DNA from: Chloroflexota bacterium
GTDB lineage: Bacteria > Chloroflexota > Anaerolineae > Aggregatilineales > Phototrophicaceae
DNA length: 64,000 bases
Reading direction: 5' to 3'
NCBI GenBank assembly: GCA_026707225.1
Contig: JAPOXG010000010.1
Coordinates: 124,001-188,000, forward strand
In this document: positions 43,596 through 52,360 of the stretch, in pieces
Position numbering within the stretch: the stretch's first letter is position 1
Layout: the number at the start of each line of letters is the position of its first letter
Position numbers and translations under genes: made by a program
The notes under the pieces: model-generated
What the model saw: the letters and a program-made list of their open reading frames with translations, nothing else
Told to the model about the DNA's origin: nothing
Database searches by the model: none

Positions 43596-44102
43596 ATGGC
43601 GCGCAAAGGTTTGATGGTTGGCGACAGCGAACATCATGTAAGGAACGAAATGTTGGCGATCGGCGCTGCGGCGCCCGATTTCAACTTGATCGCCAACGAC
43701 TTGAGCAGCAAGTCTCTGGCGGATTATGCCGGCAAAGTCAAAGTCATCAGCGTAATCCCCTCGATCGACACCGGCGTCTGCGCCGACCAGACGCGCCGCT
43801 TTAATGGGGAAGCGGCCGCCCTGGAAAACACGGTCGTGTTGACCGTCAGCGCGGATATGCCTTTTGCCTTGGGCCGGTTCTGCGGCAGCGAAGGCATTGA
43901 CAACACGGAGACGCTTTCGACGCAGCGCGATATGCAATTCGCCGATGACTACGGCGTGCACGATACCGACTGGCGGATCTGTCAACGGGCGGTCTTCGTG
44001 CTTGATCGCGAGAATGTCGTCCAACATGCCGAGTATGTGCCGATCATTGGGGACGAGGTGGATTACGACGCCGCGCTGGCAAAGGCGAAAGCGTTGGCAT
44101 AA
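43596..44102 (+). CDS. tpx: Thiol peroxidase
   Basis: 168 residues. Atypical 2-Cys peroxiredoxin that reduces peroxides using thioredoxin. Peroxidatic C62 lies in SIDTGVCADQTRRFN and resolving C96 in GRFCGSEGI, matching the C61/C95 pair of the E. coli enzyme. The core PSIDTGVC differs from the usual PSLDTPVC by one loop change. AAGGAGATGGAG precedes the ATG. It has its own strong promoter and is followed closely by an aminopeptidase gene. Confidence 0.94.
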   Translation: MARKGLMVGDSEHHVRNEMLAIGAAAPDFNLIANDLSSKSLADYAGKVKVISVIPSIDTGVCADQTRRFNGEAAALENTVVLTVSADMPFALGRFCGSEGIDNTETLSTQRDMQFADDYGVHDTDWRICQRAVFVLDRENVVQHAEYVPIIGDEVDYDAALAKAKALA

Positions 44103-44129
44103 GGCAAATTGACAGCAATAGGGCAGGGC

Positions 44130-45233
44130 ATGAGCGATCAACGGCGGCGTAAATTGGCGGAACTGCTTGTCCATTACTCGACTGAGGTGCAGCCGGGCGA
44201 TTGGGTCGGGATTCTGGGCGAATTCGGCTCGCTGCCCATACTGCGCGATGTGTATGAAGCGGTCATCGATGCCGGCGGATACCCAAGCCTGTTGCTCGGC
44301 GACGAGCGTATGCAGCGCTATTTCCTGCGGCATGCAAGCGATGAGCAGCTAAATTGGATCGACCCGGGGCTGCAGCGCTTCACGGAAGAAGGCGATGTCT
44401 ATATTCGCGTCGGCGCGCCGGAGAATACCCGCTCCATGAGCAATATCAGCGCAAGTCGGATGCAAGCCTGGCGAGCGGCGCAAAGCGAGATTCTGCAAAC
44501 AAGACTTGAGCGATCGGCCCGCGGTGAGTTTCGCTGGGTTGGCGCGCTTTATCCGACGCAGGCCAGCGCGCAAGAAGCCAATATGAGCCTCGAAGATTAT
44601 GAAGACTTCGTCTACGGCGCCTGCTTCTGCGATGCGGATGATCCGGCTGCCGAATGGCGCAAGCTTAGCGAAATGCAGCAGCACAAAGTCGATTATTTGG
44701 CCGGAAAGGATCGCATCAATCTGCGAGGACCAAATATCGATCTCGAGTTGAGCGTTGCCGGTCGGGTCTTTGTCAATAGCGATGGCAAGCGCAATATGCC
44801 AAGTGGCGAGATTTTCACCGGTCCGGTTGAGGATAGCGTGAATGGCTGGGTTCGATTCAGCTATCCGGCGATCGTCGGCGGGCGGGCGGTCAGCGGCATT
44901 GAACTGAAATTCGTCGATGGCAAGGTGAACGAGGCGAGCGCCGAGCAGAACGAAGACCTGCTGCGCGCCCAACTGGAAACCGATGCCGGCGCGCGCTATC
45001 TCGGCGAATTCGCTATCGGCGCCAACTTCGGCATAGATCGATTCACCGGCATGATTCTCTATGATGAGAAGATCGGCGGCACCATTCACATGGCCATCGG
45101 CATGGGCTATCCCGAAACCGGCAGTCTCAACAAGAGCGCCGTGCATTGGGATATGATCTGCGATATGCGCCAGGACAGCGAAATCCTCGTTGACGGCGAG
45201 CTGTTCTACCGCGATGGCCAATTTGTCGTTTAG
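44130..45233 (+). CDS. M29 family (thermophilic-type) aminopeptidase
   Basis: 367 residues of the AmpS/AmpT family of metal-dependent aminopeptidases. The N-terminus SDQRRRKLAELLVHYSTEVQ with PGDWVGI and the C-terminal catalytic part (EIFTGPVEDSVNGWVRFSYP, GARYLGEFAIGANFGI, GGTIHMAIGMGYPETG, and AVHWDMICDMR) hold the Glu, His and Asp metal ligands of the family. The ATG at 44130 is preferred because GGGCAGGGC lies directly upstream; a TTG at 44109 would add seven residues. It lies 27 nt after tpx and may be co-transcribed. Acts in peptide turnover in the cytoplasm. Confidence 0.88.
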   Translation: MSDQRRRKLAELLVHYSTEVQPGDWVGILGEFGSLPILRDVYEAVIDAGGYPSLLLGDERMQRYFLRHASDEQLNWIDPGLQRFTEEGDVYIRVGAPENTRSMSNISASRMQAWRAAQSEILQTRLERSARGEFRWVGALYPTQASAQEANMSLEDYEDFVYGACFCDADDPAAEWRKLSEMQQHKVDYLAGKDRINLRGPNIDLELSVAGRVFVNSDGKRNMPSGEIFTGPVEDSVNGWVRFSYPAIVGGRAVSGIELKFVDGKVNEASAEQNEDLLRAQLETDAGARYLGEFAIGANFGIDRFTGMILYDEKIGGTIHMAIGMGYPETGSLNKSAVHWDMICDMRQDSEILVDGELFYRDGQFVV

Positions 45234-45418
45234 CCTGGACCGGCATCAGCGGTTTTATACAGCAAGCTACGTCGGCTAAATCCTTCGCCCGAACGAATCC
45301 ATTTAGTCGCCCTTGGGCGCCTCTTTTGCGTAACGATTCGCAAAGGGCGCAATCGCTTTGCCCAAAACAGACAGTTGTACTAGTATGCGACTAATTCAGT
45401 CGGAAAGAGGCGCCGCGC

Positions 45419-47548
45419 ATGACCAGTTCGTCATCCGTCCCCAAACCCGAAAACGCCGGCAGCGGAGTGGTAGCCGTCGCCAATACACAATCGGCGCTCA
45501 GCAATATTCGGCGGGGGCCGGGTGTCCACTATCAGGACATCGGCGATCTGCTGGATAATTCCCTGGTGGTCTATTTCCCGGATACCAAGACAGCGTCAAA
45601 CTGGATATGGGTGGAGAAGGGCGGCTTGAAGGGCTGGGTATACGCCGGATATGTTGAATTCATTCAGGCGATTGGCGCGGCGCCCTCGCCCCACAAGCCA
45701 ACGCCTTATGACGGCAAGGTGGCTGTATGGCATTGGAAAGGATCCGTCATTCCGCATACCAGCATCAGAGACGCGCTTGATGACATCAAAGCCAAGGCGC
45801 CAAACGTGAGCCAGATTTGGGTGAAAATCAGCAATGGCACAAGCTGGATGAGTGAATATGACAGCAGTGATATGGCGATCAGCGGCGCCAGCAGCGTCGA
45901 TCACTGGGTGAGCGCCTGCCAGGCAGCGGGTCTCGAGTTTCATGCCTGGTGTGTGCCCAAGGGACTGAATGTATCGGAGGAGGCCGCCATCATCGTGGAA
46001 GCCTGCACGCGGGCAGGGGTTCAGTCGCTGATACTGGATATCGAACCCTACGCCGATTATTGGCAGGGTGGCGCTGAGGCGGTGCGCCCATTCATGCTGG
46101 AATTGCGCCGCGGCTTGGGCACGCGCTTTCACATTGGCATGAGCGTTGATCCGCGTCCGCAGCATTATCACACCGTATTTCCCAGCGAATGGAGCCCATT
46201 CGTCGACAGCATTCATCCACAGACCTATTGGAAAACATTCCGTACTACGCCGGAAGCGTCGCTCGCCTCGGTGTGGACGGTCTGGGGCGGATTCAACAAG
46301 CCAATTATCCCGGTCTTGCAGGGCGACGCCTTGGGGTCGGAACAGGGTGAAGCGCATACCTTGTCAACGCAGGTGCATGGCGCCAAGGGATTGAGTTGGT
46401 GGCGCTATGGCGTCATCTCTCAATGGGCAGGCGTGGACAAGCCGATCGAATTAACGTCATCTCCCGCCGAAGAAACCAGCGAGACGCTGCAGAATTTCGC
46501 TGATGAAGTCGTCATTTTCCCGACCAAGCCCGGCTTTCGCAGCGGCACCTACACCGGCCAACCGGAATTTAGCGCGCGGCAGAACACCTGGGGCTGGGAT
46601 TATCTCTACGTCCCCACGGTCGAGCGGACGAGCAAAGTATGGGCGGAATGGCGCGATGATCTGCCGGCTAGCGGCCTTTACGAGATCGCCGTCTTCATCC
46701 CCAATCGCAAGGCGACGACCAGGCGGGCGCGTTACAAAGTGCATGGCATCGTCGGTACGACGGCGGAAGTGGTCCTGGATATTAACCAGCATCGGAGCCG
46801 CAACGACTGGGTGGCGCTGGGCGTATTTGACCTGGACAAGAATATGGAAAATGCCGGGCGCGTATTCTTGAACGACGTGACCGGCGAATCCGACAAGGTG
46901 ATCGCATTTGACGCGGTTCGATTCCGCCGAATTGTCACGACGCCTCCCGGCTATTCTCCCGCTCCGGATCCGCCATCCGAGCCGCGCCCCACTGTAATCA
47001 ACGGCGTCAATGTCGCGGACGGCTATGATTCGCCGGTGGGCACGAGCGAACAGCGCCGTGGCGAAAGAGTATGGCCGAAAGGCTGGCTGGACGCGACGCC
47101 CTTCGGCAAGCTGTACTTCATCGGTACGCCGAGCGAAGCTTATCACACGGGCGCCGACCTGAATTTCGGCAGACCCTACGAAGATAAAGGCATGGCTTGT
47201 TACGCCTGCGCCAGCGGCATCGTGACCTTTGCCGCGCGTTTGGGCAAATGGGGCAATCTGGTCGTCTTACGCCACGATCCGCTGTATGAGCCTTCTGGTC
47301 AAGTCATTTACAGTCGATATGCTCACGTGCAGAATATGCGGGTCACAGTCGGCGAGCGCGTCGCCCGCGGGCAGCGAATCTGTGAAATCAGCGATGCCTT
47401 CGGTCGCTATGTGCCGCATCTGCACTTTGACTTGAGCGCGACCACCCTCCTGGAAACCCGACCCGGCGATTGGCCCAAGCTGAATTATAATCTGCTGGTG
47501 CAACACTATATCGATCCGCGGGACTGGATCAGCAGACATCGCCCATAG
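45419..47548 (+). CDS. Large SH3 / TIM-barrel / golvesin-like / M23 peptidase protein
   Basis: 709 residues, modular. Residues about 1-85 are a bacterial SH3 domain (SNIRRGPGVHYQDIGDLLDN); 95-350 look like a TIM-barrel glycosidase-like domain (LILDIEPYADYWQGG, DSIHPQTYWKTF); 370-510 form a beta-sandwich like the C-terminal domain of golvesin or xanthan lyase (RYKVHGIVGTTAEVVLDINQ); 520-709 are an M23 metallopeptidase with HTGADLNFG and HLHFDLS as zinc ligands. The expected location is the cell surface, yet the N-terminus (MTSSSSVPKPENAG) has no signal peptide or membrane helix. It may be released by lysis, or the true start may be elsewhere; no better start is visible. A TTGCCC/TAGTAT promoter candidate ends 33 nt upstream. 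Confidence 0.82.
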   Translation: MTSSSSVPKPENAGSGVVAVANTQSALSNIRRGPGVHYQDIGDLLDNSLVVYFPDTKTASNWIWVEKGGLKGWVYAGYVEFIQAIGAAPSPHKPTPYDGKVAVWHWKGSVIPHTSIRDALDDIKAKAPNVSQIWVKISNGTSWMSEYDSSDMAISGASSVDHWVSACQAAGLEFHAWCVPKGLNVSEEAAIIVEACTRAGVQSLILDIEPYADYWQGGAEAVRPFMLELRRGLGTRFHIGMSVDPRPQHYHTVFPSEWSPFVDSIHPQTYWKTFRTTPEASLASVWTVWGGFNKPIIPVLQGDALGSEQGEAHTLSTQVHGAKGLSWWRYGVISQWAGVDKPIELTSSPAEETSETLQNFADEVVIFPTKPGFRSGTYTGQPEFSARQNTWGWDYLYVPTVERTSKVWAEWRDDLPASGLYEIAVFIPNRKATTRRARYKVHGIVGTTAEVVLDINQHRSRNDWVALGVFDLDKNMENAGRVFLNDVTGESDKVIAFDAVRFRRIVTTPPGYSPAPDPPSEPRPTVINGVNVADGYDSPVGTSEQRRGERVWPKGWLDATPFGKLYFIGTPSEAYHTGADLNFGRPYEDKGMACYACASGIVTFAARLGKWGNLVVLRHDPLYEPSGQVIYSRYAHVQNMRVTVGERVARGQRICEISDAFGRYVPHLHFDLSATTLLETRPGDWPKLNYNLLVQHYIDPRDWISRHRP

Positions 47549-47566
47549 CGTCAAAGCGGCCAGCGG

Positions 47567-47863
47567 CTAGAAGAGCCCCCAATCGCTGGCGGCGCCCTCC
47601 TCCATCATGCTGGGGTCCCACATTTCCATGCCCATCTCGATAGTTGTCGGCAAGCCCAGGAAGTCTTGAGCCGTGCGGCGAGTCTGCTCGAGAAGCTGCG
47701 GCGCATAAGGGCAGAAGGGCGTCGTCATAATCATATTGACGTGGGCGCTGTCTTCGCCGATTTCCACGCCGCGCACCAAACCAAGCTCGATGATATTCAT
47801 GCCGATTTCAGGATCAATTACGGCTCGCAGCGCTTCGTACAAGCCGGCTTGTGTATCATCCAT
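47567..47863 (-). CDS. MIP18/DUF59 family iron-sulfur assembly protein
   Basis: 98 residues. The sequence LYEALRAVIDPEIGMNIIEL is the family start (PaaD/SufT/MIP18), and the conserved cysteine lies in TTPFCPYAPQL. The C-terminus ends EEGAASDWGLF. Members take part in Fe-S cluster maturation. AAAGGA lies 7 nt before the ATG at 47863; a longer in-frame start at 47890 is less likely. It is divergent from the suf operon across 365 nt with a clear promoter on each side, so both units are probably controlled together. Confidence 0.88.
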   Translation of the reverse strand: MDDTQAGLYEALRAVIDPEIGMNIIELGLVRGVEIGEDSAHVNMIMTTPFCPYAPQLLEQTRRTAQDFLGLPTTIEMGMEMWDPSMMEEGAASDWGLF

Positions 47864-47981
47864 GTGTTCATCCTTTGGACTGTTGATCATTCAGGAGATT
47901 GGCCAGCGCGCGGACGGGAGCCCGCTCCAGCGCCAATCTCTTCGTTTGCGATGGCTCTACCTCAATGCAAGTAGTGACATA

Positions 47982-48010
47982 AGCATAGTACAGCGTCGAA
48001 GCGCTGTCAA
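47982..48010 (-). promoter_or_regulatory. Promoter of the MIP18-family gene
   Basis: Minus-strand TTGACA (48010-48005), 17-nt spacer, TATGCT (47987-47982). The 5' leader is about 110 nt. Confidence 0.65.
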
Positions 48011-48072
48011 TTTGAGCAAAGCCCTTCGCTTCTGACGGAATTATTGTAAAGGCGCTACGATTTTCATAGGCG

Positions 48073-48109
48073 CGGCAGCGCATTCGTCGGTCGCGCTTCA
48101 GCGCTGCCG
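48073..48109. promoter_or_regulatory. 9-bp inverted repeat between the two suf-region promoters
   Basis: CGGCAGCGC (48073-48081) and GCGCTGCCG (48101-48109) are perfect complements with a 19-nt spacer, 17 nt upstream of the suf -35 box. It may be an operator or an RNA hairpin; no T-run follows. Confidence 0.4.
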
Positions 48110-48126
48110 ATTGCCGCGCAAGGCTG

Positions 48127-48155
48127 TTGACAAGGCAAGGGCGCGCTGATATACT
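48127..48155 (+). promoter_or_regulatory. Promoter of the suf operon
   Basis: TTGACA (48127-48132, perfect), 17-nt spacer, TATACT (48150-48155). Transcription would begin near 48162, about 65 nt before sufC. Confidence 0.8.
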
Positions 48156-48169
48156 GCCAGTGAATTCGA

Positions 48170-48196
48170 GTCGGTTACAGACTAAATTTAACCGAC
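48170..48196. promoter_or_regulatory. Candidate suf operator just downstream of the promoter
   Basis: GTCGGTTA (48170-48177) and TAACCGAC (48189-48196) are perfect 8-bp complements with an 11-nt A/T-rich centre. It begins 15 nt after the -10 box, where a bound repressor would block initiation or early elongation. Fe-S regulators such as SufR or IscR bind palindromes near suf promoters, but this motif does not match a published consensus that I can name. Confidence 0.5.
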
Positions 48197-48228
48197 ATTA
48201 ATTCAATAAGAGAGGAGATCTGCCGCGA

Positions 48229-49020
48229 ATGGTCGCAACATTGGAGATCCGGAATCTGCACGCGAGTGTGGATGGCGAAGCTGAAATGATACTGCGCGGT
48301 TTGGACTTGACCGTCAAAAAGGGCGAGATCCATGCGCTGATGGGTCCAAATGGCTCTGGCAAGAGCACATTGGCCAACATTCTGATGGGCAACCCCGCCT
48401 ATGAAGTCCATGAGGGCGAAGTCTTGCTGGATGAAGAAAACCTGCTGGAGCTGGAATCGGACGAGCGCAGCCGCGCTGGCTTGTTTCTGGCTTTCCAATA
48501 TCCGGTCGCCATCCCCGGTGTCACGCTGGGCAATTTCCTGCGCCATGCCATCAATGCGCGAATGAAGGCGGATGACCCGGATAGCAAAGGCATACCGATC
48601 CCCAAGTTTGCCCGGCTCATGCGCGAGAAAATGACGCAGCTGAAGATCGATCACGCTTTCGCTGGCCGTTACCTCAACGAAGGCTTCAGCGGCGGCGAAA
48701 AGAAGCGCGCCGAGGTCTTGCAGATGGCTGTGCTGGAACCGGAAATCGCCGTGCTCGACGAGACCGATTCGGGCCTCGACATAGATGCGCTGCGCATTGT
48801 CGCGGATGGCGTCAACGCCTTGACCGGTCCCAATATGGGCGCGCTTGTGATCACGCACTACCAGCGGATGTTGAATTACATCAAGCCGGATTATGTGCAC
48901 GTGCTCTATGATGGCCGGATTGTCGAGAGCGGAGGACCCGAACTGGCGCTGGAGTTGGAAGCAAAGGGCTACGAGTGGATCCGCGAAAGGCATGAGGCGC
49001 TGGCGCAAGTCCAGGCTTGA
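48229..49020 (+). CDS. sufC: Fe-S cluster assembly ATPase SufC
   Basis: ABC-type ATPase of 263 residues that forms the SufBC2D scaffold with SufB and SufD. Walker [10 protein letters not shown], the Q-loop [19 protein letters not shown], the signature [16 protein letters not shown], Walker [13 protein letters not shown], and the His switch VITHYQRML are all intact; the SGGEKKR signature variant is specific for SufC. First gene of the operon, 33 nt after a palindrome that may be its operator. Confidence 0.97.
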   Translation: MVATLEIRNLHASVDGEAEMILRGLDLTVKKGEIHALMGPNGSGKSTLANILMGNPAYEVHEGEVLLDEENLLELESDERSRAGLFLAFQYPVAIPGVTLGNFLRHAINARMKADDPDSKGIPIPKFARLMREKMTQLKIDHAFAGRYLNEGFSGGEKKRAEVLQMAVLEPEIAVLDETDSGLDIDALRIVADGVNALTGPNMGALVITHYQRMLNYIKPDYVHVLYDGRIVESGGPELALELEAKGYEWIRERHEALAQVQA

Positions 49021-49043
49021 TCTGAGAAGACGAGGAATTAGAC

Positions 49044-49265
49044 ATGGCAAGCGAAGCGAACATGGATAGCCAAGTGGCTGTCGCGTTTGAAAGGCGTTTA
49101 TCGACCATAGAAACGGCGCGACAGAATCTCGCCACCAATAATGACCTGTCGCAGTTGGAAACGCGCCTAATCAAGTGGCTCGTTGCCACCCAACTTGCAG
49201 TGATAGGCTTCCTTCTCAGCACGCAATTGGCCTTGGCCGCCTTGGTGGTCCATGTGACGCAGTAA
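49044..49265 (+). CDS. Small single-pass membrane protein between sufC and sufB
   Basis: 73 residues: a charged coiled-coil-like N-terminal half (MDSQVAVAFERRLSTIETAR, DLSQLETRLIK) and a C-terminal hydrophobic helix (VATQLAVIGFLLSTQLALAA). The LETRLIKW then hydrophobic tail pattern resembles the ends of DUF1640/CCDC90-type proteins. AAGACGAGG lies near its ATG. It starts 23 nt after sufC and ends 25 nt before sufB, so it is placed inside the operon. I know of no Suf component of this kind; it may anchor the scaffold at the membrane, which is speculation. Confidence 0.7.
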   Translation: MASEANMDSQVAVAFERRLSTIETARQNLATNNDLSQLETRLIKWLVATQLAVIGFLLSTQLALAALVVHVTQ

Positions 49266-49290
49266 CTAGCCGAATCCGGGGGACGTAGAC

Positions 49291-50739
49291 ATGGTTGAAG
49301 TGATACAGAGCGAAAAGCAACTCACACACGAAGAGGAATCGCTGAAGGATGTCGGCTTGAGCTATGCCGAGAAATACGGCTTCCACGACGCCGATGTCGA
49401 ATACACCTTCAAGAGCCAGAAGGGCATCAATGAAGATATCGTGCGGCAGATCAGCGCGATGAAAGGCGAACCGCGCTGGATGACTGATCGCCGGGTCGAG
49501 GCTTACCACATCTTCATGGACAAGCCGACGCCACAATGGGGCGGGGACTTGAACAAGATCGACTACGACGATATCTACTACTACGTGCGCGCGACGGACC
49601 AGACAGAAGGCGACTGGGACGACGTGCCGCAGGACATCAAAGATACCTTCGACAAACTCGGCATACCCGAAGCCGAGCAGAAGTTCCTGCATGGGGTGTC
49701 GGCGCAGTACGATAGCGAATCGGTCTATCACAACATCCAGGAAAACCTCGAAGCGCAGGGCGTCATCTTCCTCGACATGGATTCAGGCTTGCGCGAGCAT
49801 CCGGAGATCATCGAGGAATACTTCGGCACGGTGATACCATCGAACGACAACAAGTTCGCCGCCTTGAACACCGCTGTGTGGTCGGGCGGCAGTTTCATCT
49901 ATGTCCCGCCGGGCGTGCATGTCGAAATGCCATTGCAAGCCTATTTCCGCATCAACACGCAGAACATGGGTCAGTTTGAGCGGACGCTCATCATCGTCGA
50001 TGAAGGCGCCTACGTGCATTACGTCGAAGGCTGCACCGCGCCGATCTACAGCTCGGACAGTTTGCACAGCGCCGTGGTGGAGATCATCGTAAAGAAGGGC
50101 GGGCGCTGCCGTTACACCACTATTCAGAATTGGTCCAACAATGTCTACAACCTGGTGACGAAACGCGCTGTCGCCGAAGAAGGCGCGACGATGGAATGGG
50201 TGGACGGCAACCTGGGCAGCCGCCTGACGATGAAATACCCGGCGGTGATATTGCGTGGGCAGGGGGCGCATGGCGAGGTGCTTTCGATCGCCTTCGCCGG
50301 TGATGGCCAGCATCAGGATGCCGGCGCGAAGATTACGCACCTGGCGCCGAATACAACCAGCCAAATCATCAGCAAGTCAATCAGCAAAGATGGCGGCCGC
50401 GCCAGTTATCGCGGTCTGCTCAAGATTGACAAGGCGGCGCGCAACAGCAAGAGCAATGTCGTCTGCGATGCGCTGCTGCTTGATGACGACAGCCGCTCGG
50501 ACACCTACCCGACCATTGAGATTGATGCCAGAGACGTCACGATGGGGCACGAGGCGTCGGTCAGCAGAGTAGGGGAAGATCAGCTCTTTTATCTGATGAG
50601 CCGCGGCATCAACGAAGATGAAGCCAACGCAATGATCGTCAACGGATTCCTTGAGCCGCTGGTAAAGGAATTGCCGATGGAATACGCGCTGGAATTGAAC
50701 CGACTGATACAAATCCAGTTGGAAGGCTCAATCGGCTAG
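49291..50739 (+). CDS. sufB: Fe-S cluster assembly scaffold SufB
   Basis: 482 residues. SufB is the scaffold subunit on which clusters are built. It shows the long beta-helix with [40 protein letters not shown] with the conserved cysteine, [20 protein letters not shown] and [20 protein letters not shown], then the C-terminal [20 protein letters not shown]. The N-terminal 130 residues match SufB rather than SufD ([20 protein letters not shown]). In B. subtilis and E. coli SufB carries catalytic cysteines similar to those seen here. It follows the small membrane protein; a repeat element separates it from sufD. Confidence 0.97.
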   Translation: MVEVIQSEKQLTHEEESLKDVGLSYAEKYGFHDADVEYTFKSQKGINEDIVRQISAMKGEPRWMTDRRVEAYHIFMDKPTPQWGGDLNKIDYDDIYYYVRATDQTEGDWDDVPQDIKDTFDKLGIPEAEQKFLHGVSAQYDSESVYHNIQENLEAQGVIFLDMDSGLREHPEIIEEYFGTVIPSNDNKFAALNTAVWSGGSFIYVPPGVHVEMPLQAYFRINTQNMGQFERTLIIVDEGAYVHYVEGCTAPIYSSDSLHSAVVEIIVKKGGRCRYTTIQNWSNNVYNLVTKRAVAEEGATMEWVDGNLGSRLTMKYPAVILRGQGAHGEVLSIAFAGDGQHQDAGAKITHLAPNTTSQIISKSISKDGGRASYRGLLKIDKAARNSKSNVVCDALLLDDDSRSDTYPTIEIDARDVTMGHEASVSRVGEDQLFYLMSRGINEDEANAMIVNGFLEPLVKELPMEYALELNRLIQIQLEGSIG

Positions 50740-50777
50740 GCGTCCGCCCTAGCATTCTTCCCGCACATGCAGAACTC

Positions 50778-50851
50778 GTAGGGGCGACCAACCTGGTCGC
50801 CCGCCGCGCTGACGAATTGAGTTTACGGGCGACTTGGTAAGTCGCCCCTAC
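50778..50851. repeat. Short inverted-repeat element inside the suf operon
   Basis: A 74-bp element with near-perfect ends GTAGGGGCGAC (50778-50788) and GTCGCCCCTAC (50841-50851). Inside each end is a further palindrome (GGGCGACC/GGTCGCCC on the left, GGGCGACT/AGTCGCCC on the right). It lies in the 140-nt gap between sufB and sufD and has no open frame. Its form is that of a REP- or MITE-like intergenic repeat. It would fold strongly in the mRNA and could affect the sufB to sufD ratio. Confidence 0.6.
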
Positions 50852-50879
50852 AAATCTGATTTACCTAAGGAGAAAACAA

Positions 50880-52214
50880 GTGGCAGTAGTACGCAGGCGA
50901 TCGGCGTTGCCGCAAGCGCCGAGTTATAGCTTGGCTGATGTTCAGTCCGTGAGCGACGCGCATGACGAGCCCGCCTGGCTGCGGGCGCGGCGCCGGCAGG
51001 CTTGGGAAATTTACCGGAATACGCCCATGCCTTATCAGGAGGAAGAATGGCGGCGGACCGATTATCGTCATATCCGCTGGGATGAAGCGGAGCGACTGAT
51101 TCAAGCGAATGGCGCCACTGCCGCCGTTGTGCCGGCGAAGAATCTGGAGCCGCTCACCGGCGCTGAGCAGGGCGGTTTGCTGGTTTTTGTTGATGGCAAA
51201 GTCGTCAGATCCGAGCTGGCGCAATCGCTGGCAAGGCAAGGGGTGATCTTCTCCGACTTGCGGACGGCGCTGCGCGATCACAGTGAGCTGGTCGAGCGGC
51301 GTCTGATGACGCAGGCGGTAAGGGCAACCGACGGCAAGTTTGCGGCGCTGCATGCCGCGCTCTGGGATTACGGCGTATTCGTTTATGTTCCGCGCAATAC
51401 GATCGCCGAATTGCCTTTGCACGTCGTCTGTTACAACACATCAGCCGGAGCGGCGATGGGACATGTCCTGGTTGTCGTGGACGAAAACGCGCAGGCGACC
51501 ATGCAAGTGGAATACGCATCGTCCGAGGCCGCCGGACAGTCGGCCTACATCGGCGCGACCGAGCTCATCGTGGGCGACGCGGGCGCCCTGCGTTATGTCT
51601 CGCTGCAAGATTGGAATCGGGACACCTTTGAATTCAGCCATCAGCGGGGCATCGTCGGCCGAGACGCGCAGTTGGATTGGGTCAACGGCGTCATGGGCAG
51701 CCGGCTAACGAAGGCTTTTATCGAGGTGGACGCTGTCGGGCAAGGCGCCAACGCCCGCGTGAGCGGCTTTTTCTTCGCCGATCACGATCAATTCTTCGAC
51801 CTCGACACGCAGCAGAACCACAATGCGCCGCTGACCAATACCGATCTGCTGTTCAAGGGCGCTGCCCGTGACCGGGCGCGGACACTCTGGCAGGGGATGA
51901 TCAAGTCGCTTCCGCAGATGCAGCGAATAGACGGCTATCAAGTCTGCCGCAATCTGCTGCTCAGCGATGAGGCGCGCATGGACAGCATTCCAGGCCTTGA
52001 GATTGAGGCGGATGATGTCGCCTGTTCTCATGCCGCCACATTTGGCACGCTCGAGGAAGAGCCCATCTATTATTTGATGAGCCGCGGCGTCACCCGTCCG
52101 CAGGCGCAGTTGATGATCATCGAGGGCTTCTTTGATGAATTGCTGAAGCGCATCCCCTTCGAGCGCGTGCGCCAGCGTCTGATGGCGGAAATCGAGGCGA
52201 AGATCATCGGCTAG
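50880..52214 (+). CDS. sufD: Fe-S cluster assembly protein SufD
   Basis: 444 residues. Pairs with SufB and SufC. N-terminal AWLRARRRQAWEIYRNTPMP and TDYRHIRWDEAERL are SufD-like. The beta-helix includes ALWDYGVFVYVPRNTIAELP, VVDENAQATMQVEYASSE, and DHDQFFDLDTQQNHNAP; the C-terminus ends CSHAATFGTLEEEPIYYLMS and SRGVTRPQAQLMIIEGFFDE. It starts with GTG at 50880; AAGGAG lies 7 nt upstream. A hairpin followed by T-rich sequence lies about 100 nt after the stop. Confidence 0.95.
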   Translation: MAVVRRRSALPQAPSYSLADVQSVSDAHDEPAWLRARRRQAWEIYRNTPMPYQEEEWRRTDYRHIRWDEAERLIQANGATAAVVPAKNLEPLTGAEQGGLLVFVDGKVVRSELAQSLARQGVIFSDLRTALRDHSELVERRLMTQAVRATDGKFAALHAALWDYGVFVYVPRNTIAELPLHVVCYNTSAGAAMGHVLVVVDENAQATMQVEYASSEAAGQSAYIGATELIVGDAGALRYVSLQDWNRDTFEFSHQRGIVGRDAQLDWVNGVMGSRLTKAFIEVDAVGQGANARVSGFFFADHDQFFDLDTQQNHNAPLTNTDLLFKGAARDRARTLWQGMIKSLPQMQRIDGYQVCRNLLLSDEARMDSIPGLEIEADDVACSHAATFGTLEEEPIYYLMSRGVTRPQAQLMIIEGFFDELLKRIPFERVRQRLMAEIEAKIIG

Positions 52215-52282
52215 GCTTTTTCACGCGAATGTCGCCGGCGGCAATCTGCTCGCTAATGAAGCCAGATCTGTCATCGAAGCTG

Positions 52283-52339
52283 TAGACGGAACGGGCTGAA
52301 GCGCTATAATTCAAGGCGCATCCAATCGGTGCGCCTTTT
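52283..52339 (+). promoter_or_regulatory. Promoter followed by terminator-like hairpin between sufD and sufU
   Basis: TAGACG (52283-52288), 16-nt spacer, TATAAT (52305-52310). Directly behind it AAGGCGCA (52313-52320) pairs with TGCGCCTT (52330-52337), 9-nt loop, then TTTTG. The hairpin can act as sufD terminator, or as a 5' hairpin or attenuator of a sufU transcript that starts near 52315. Both readings fit. Confidence 0.5.
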
Positions 52340-52360
52340 GCCTTATGAGAGGATCTCAGC

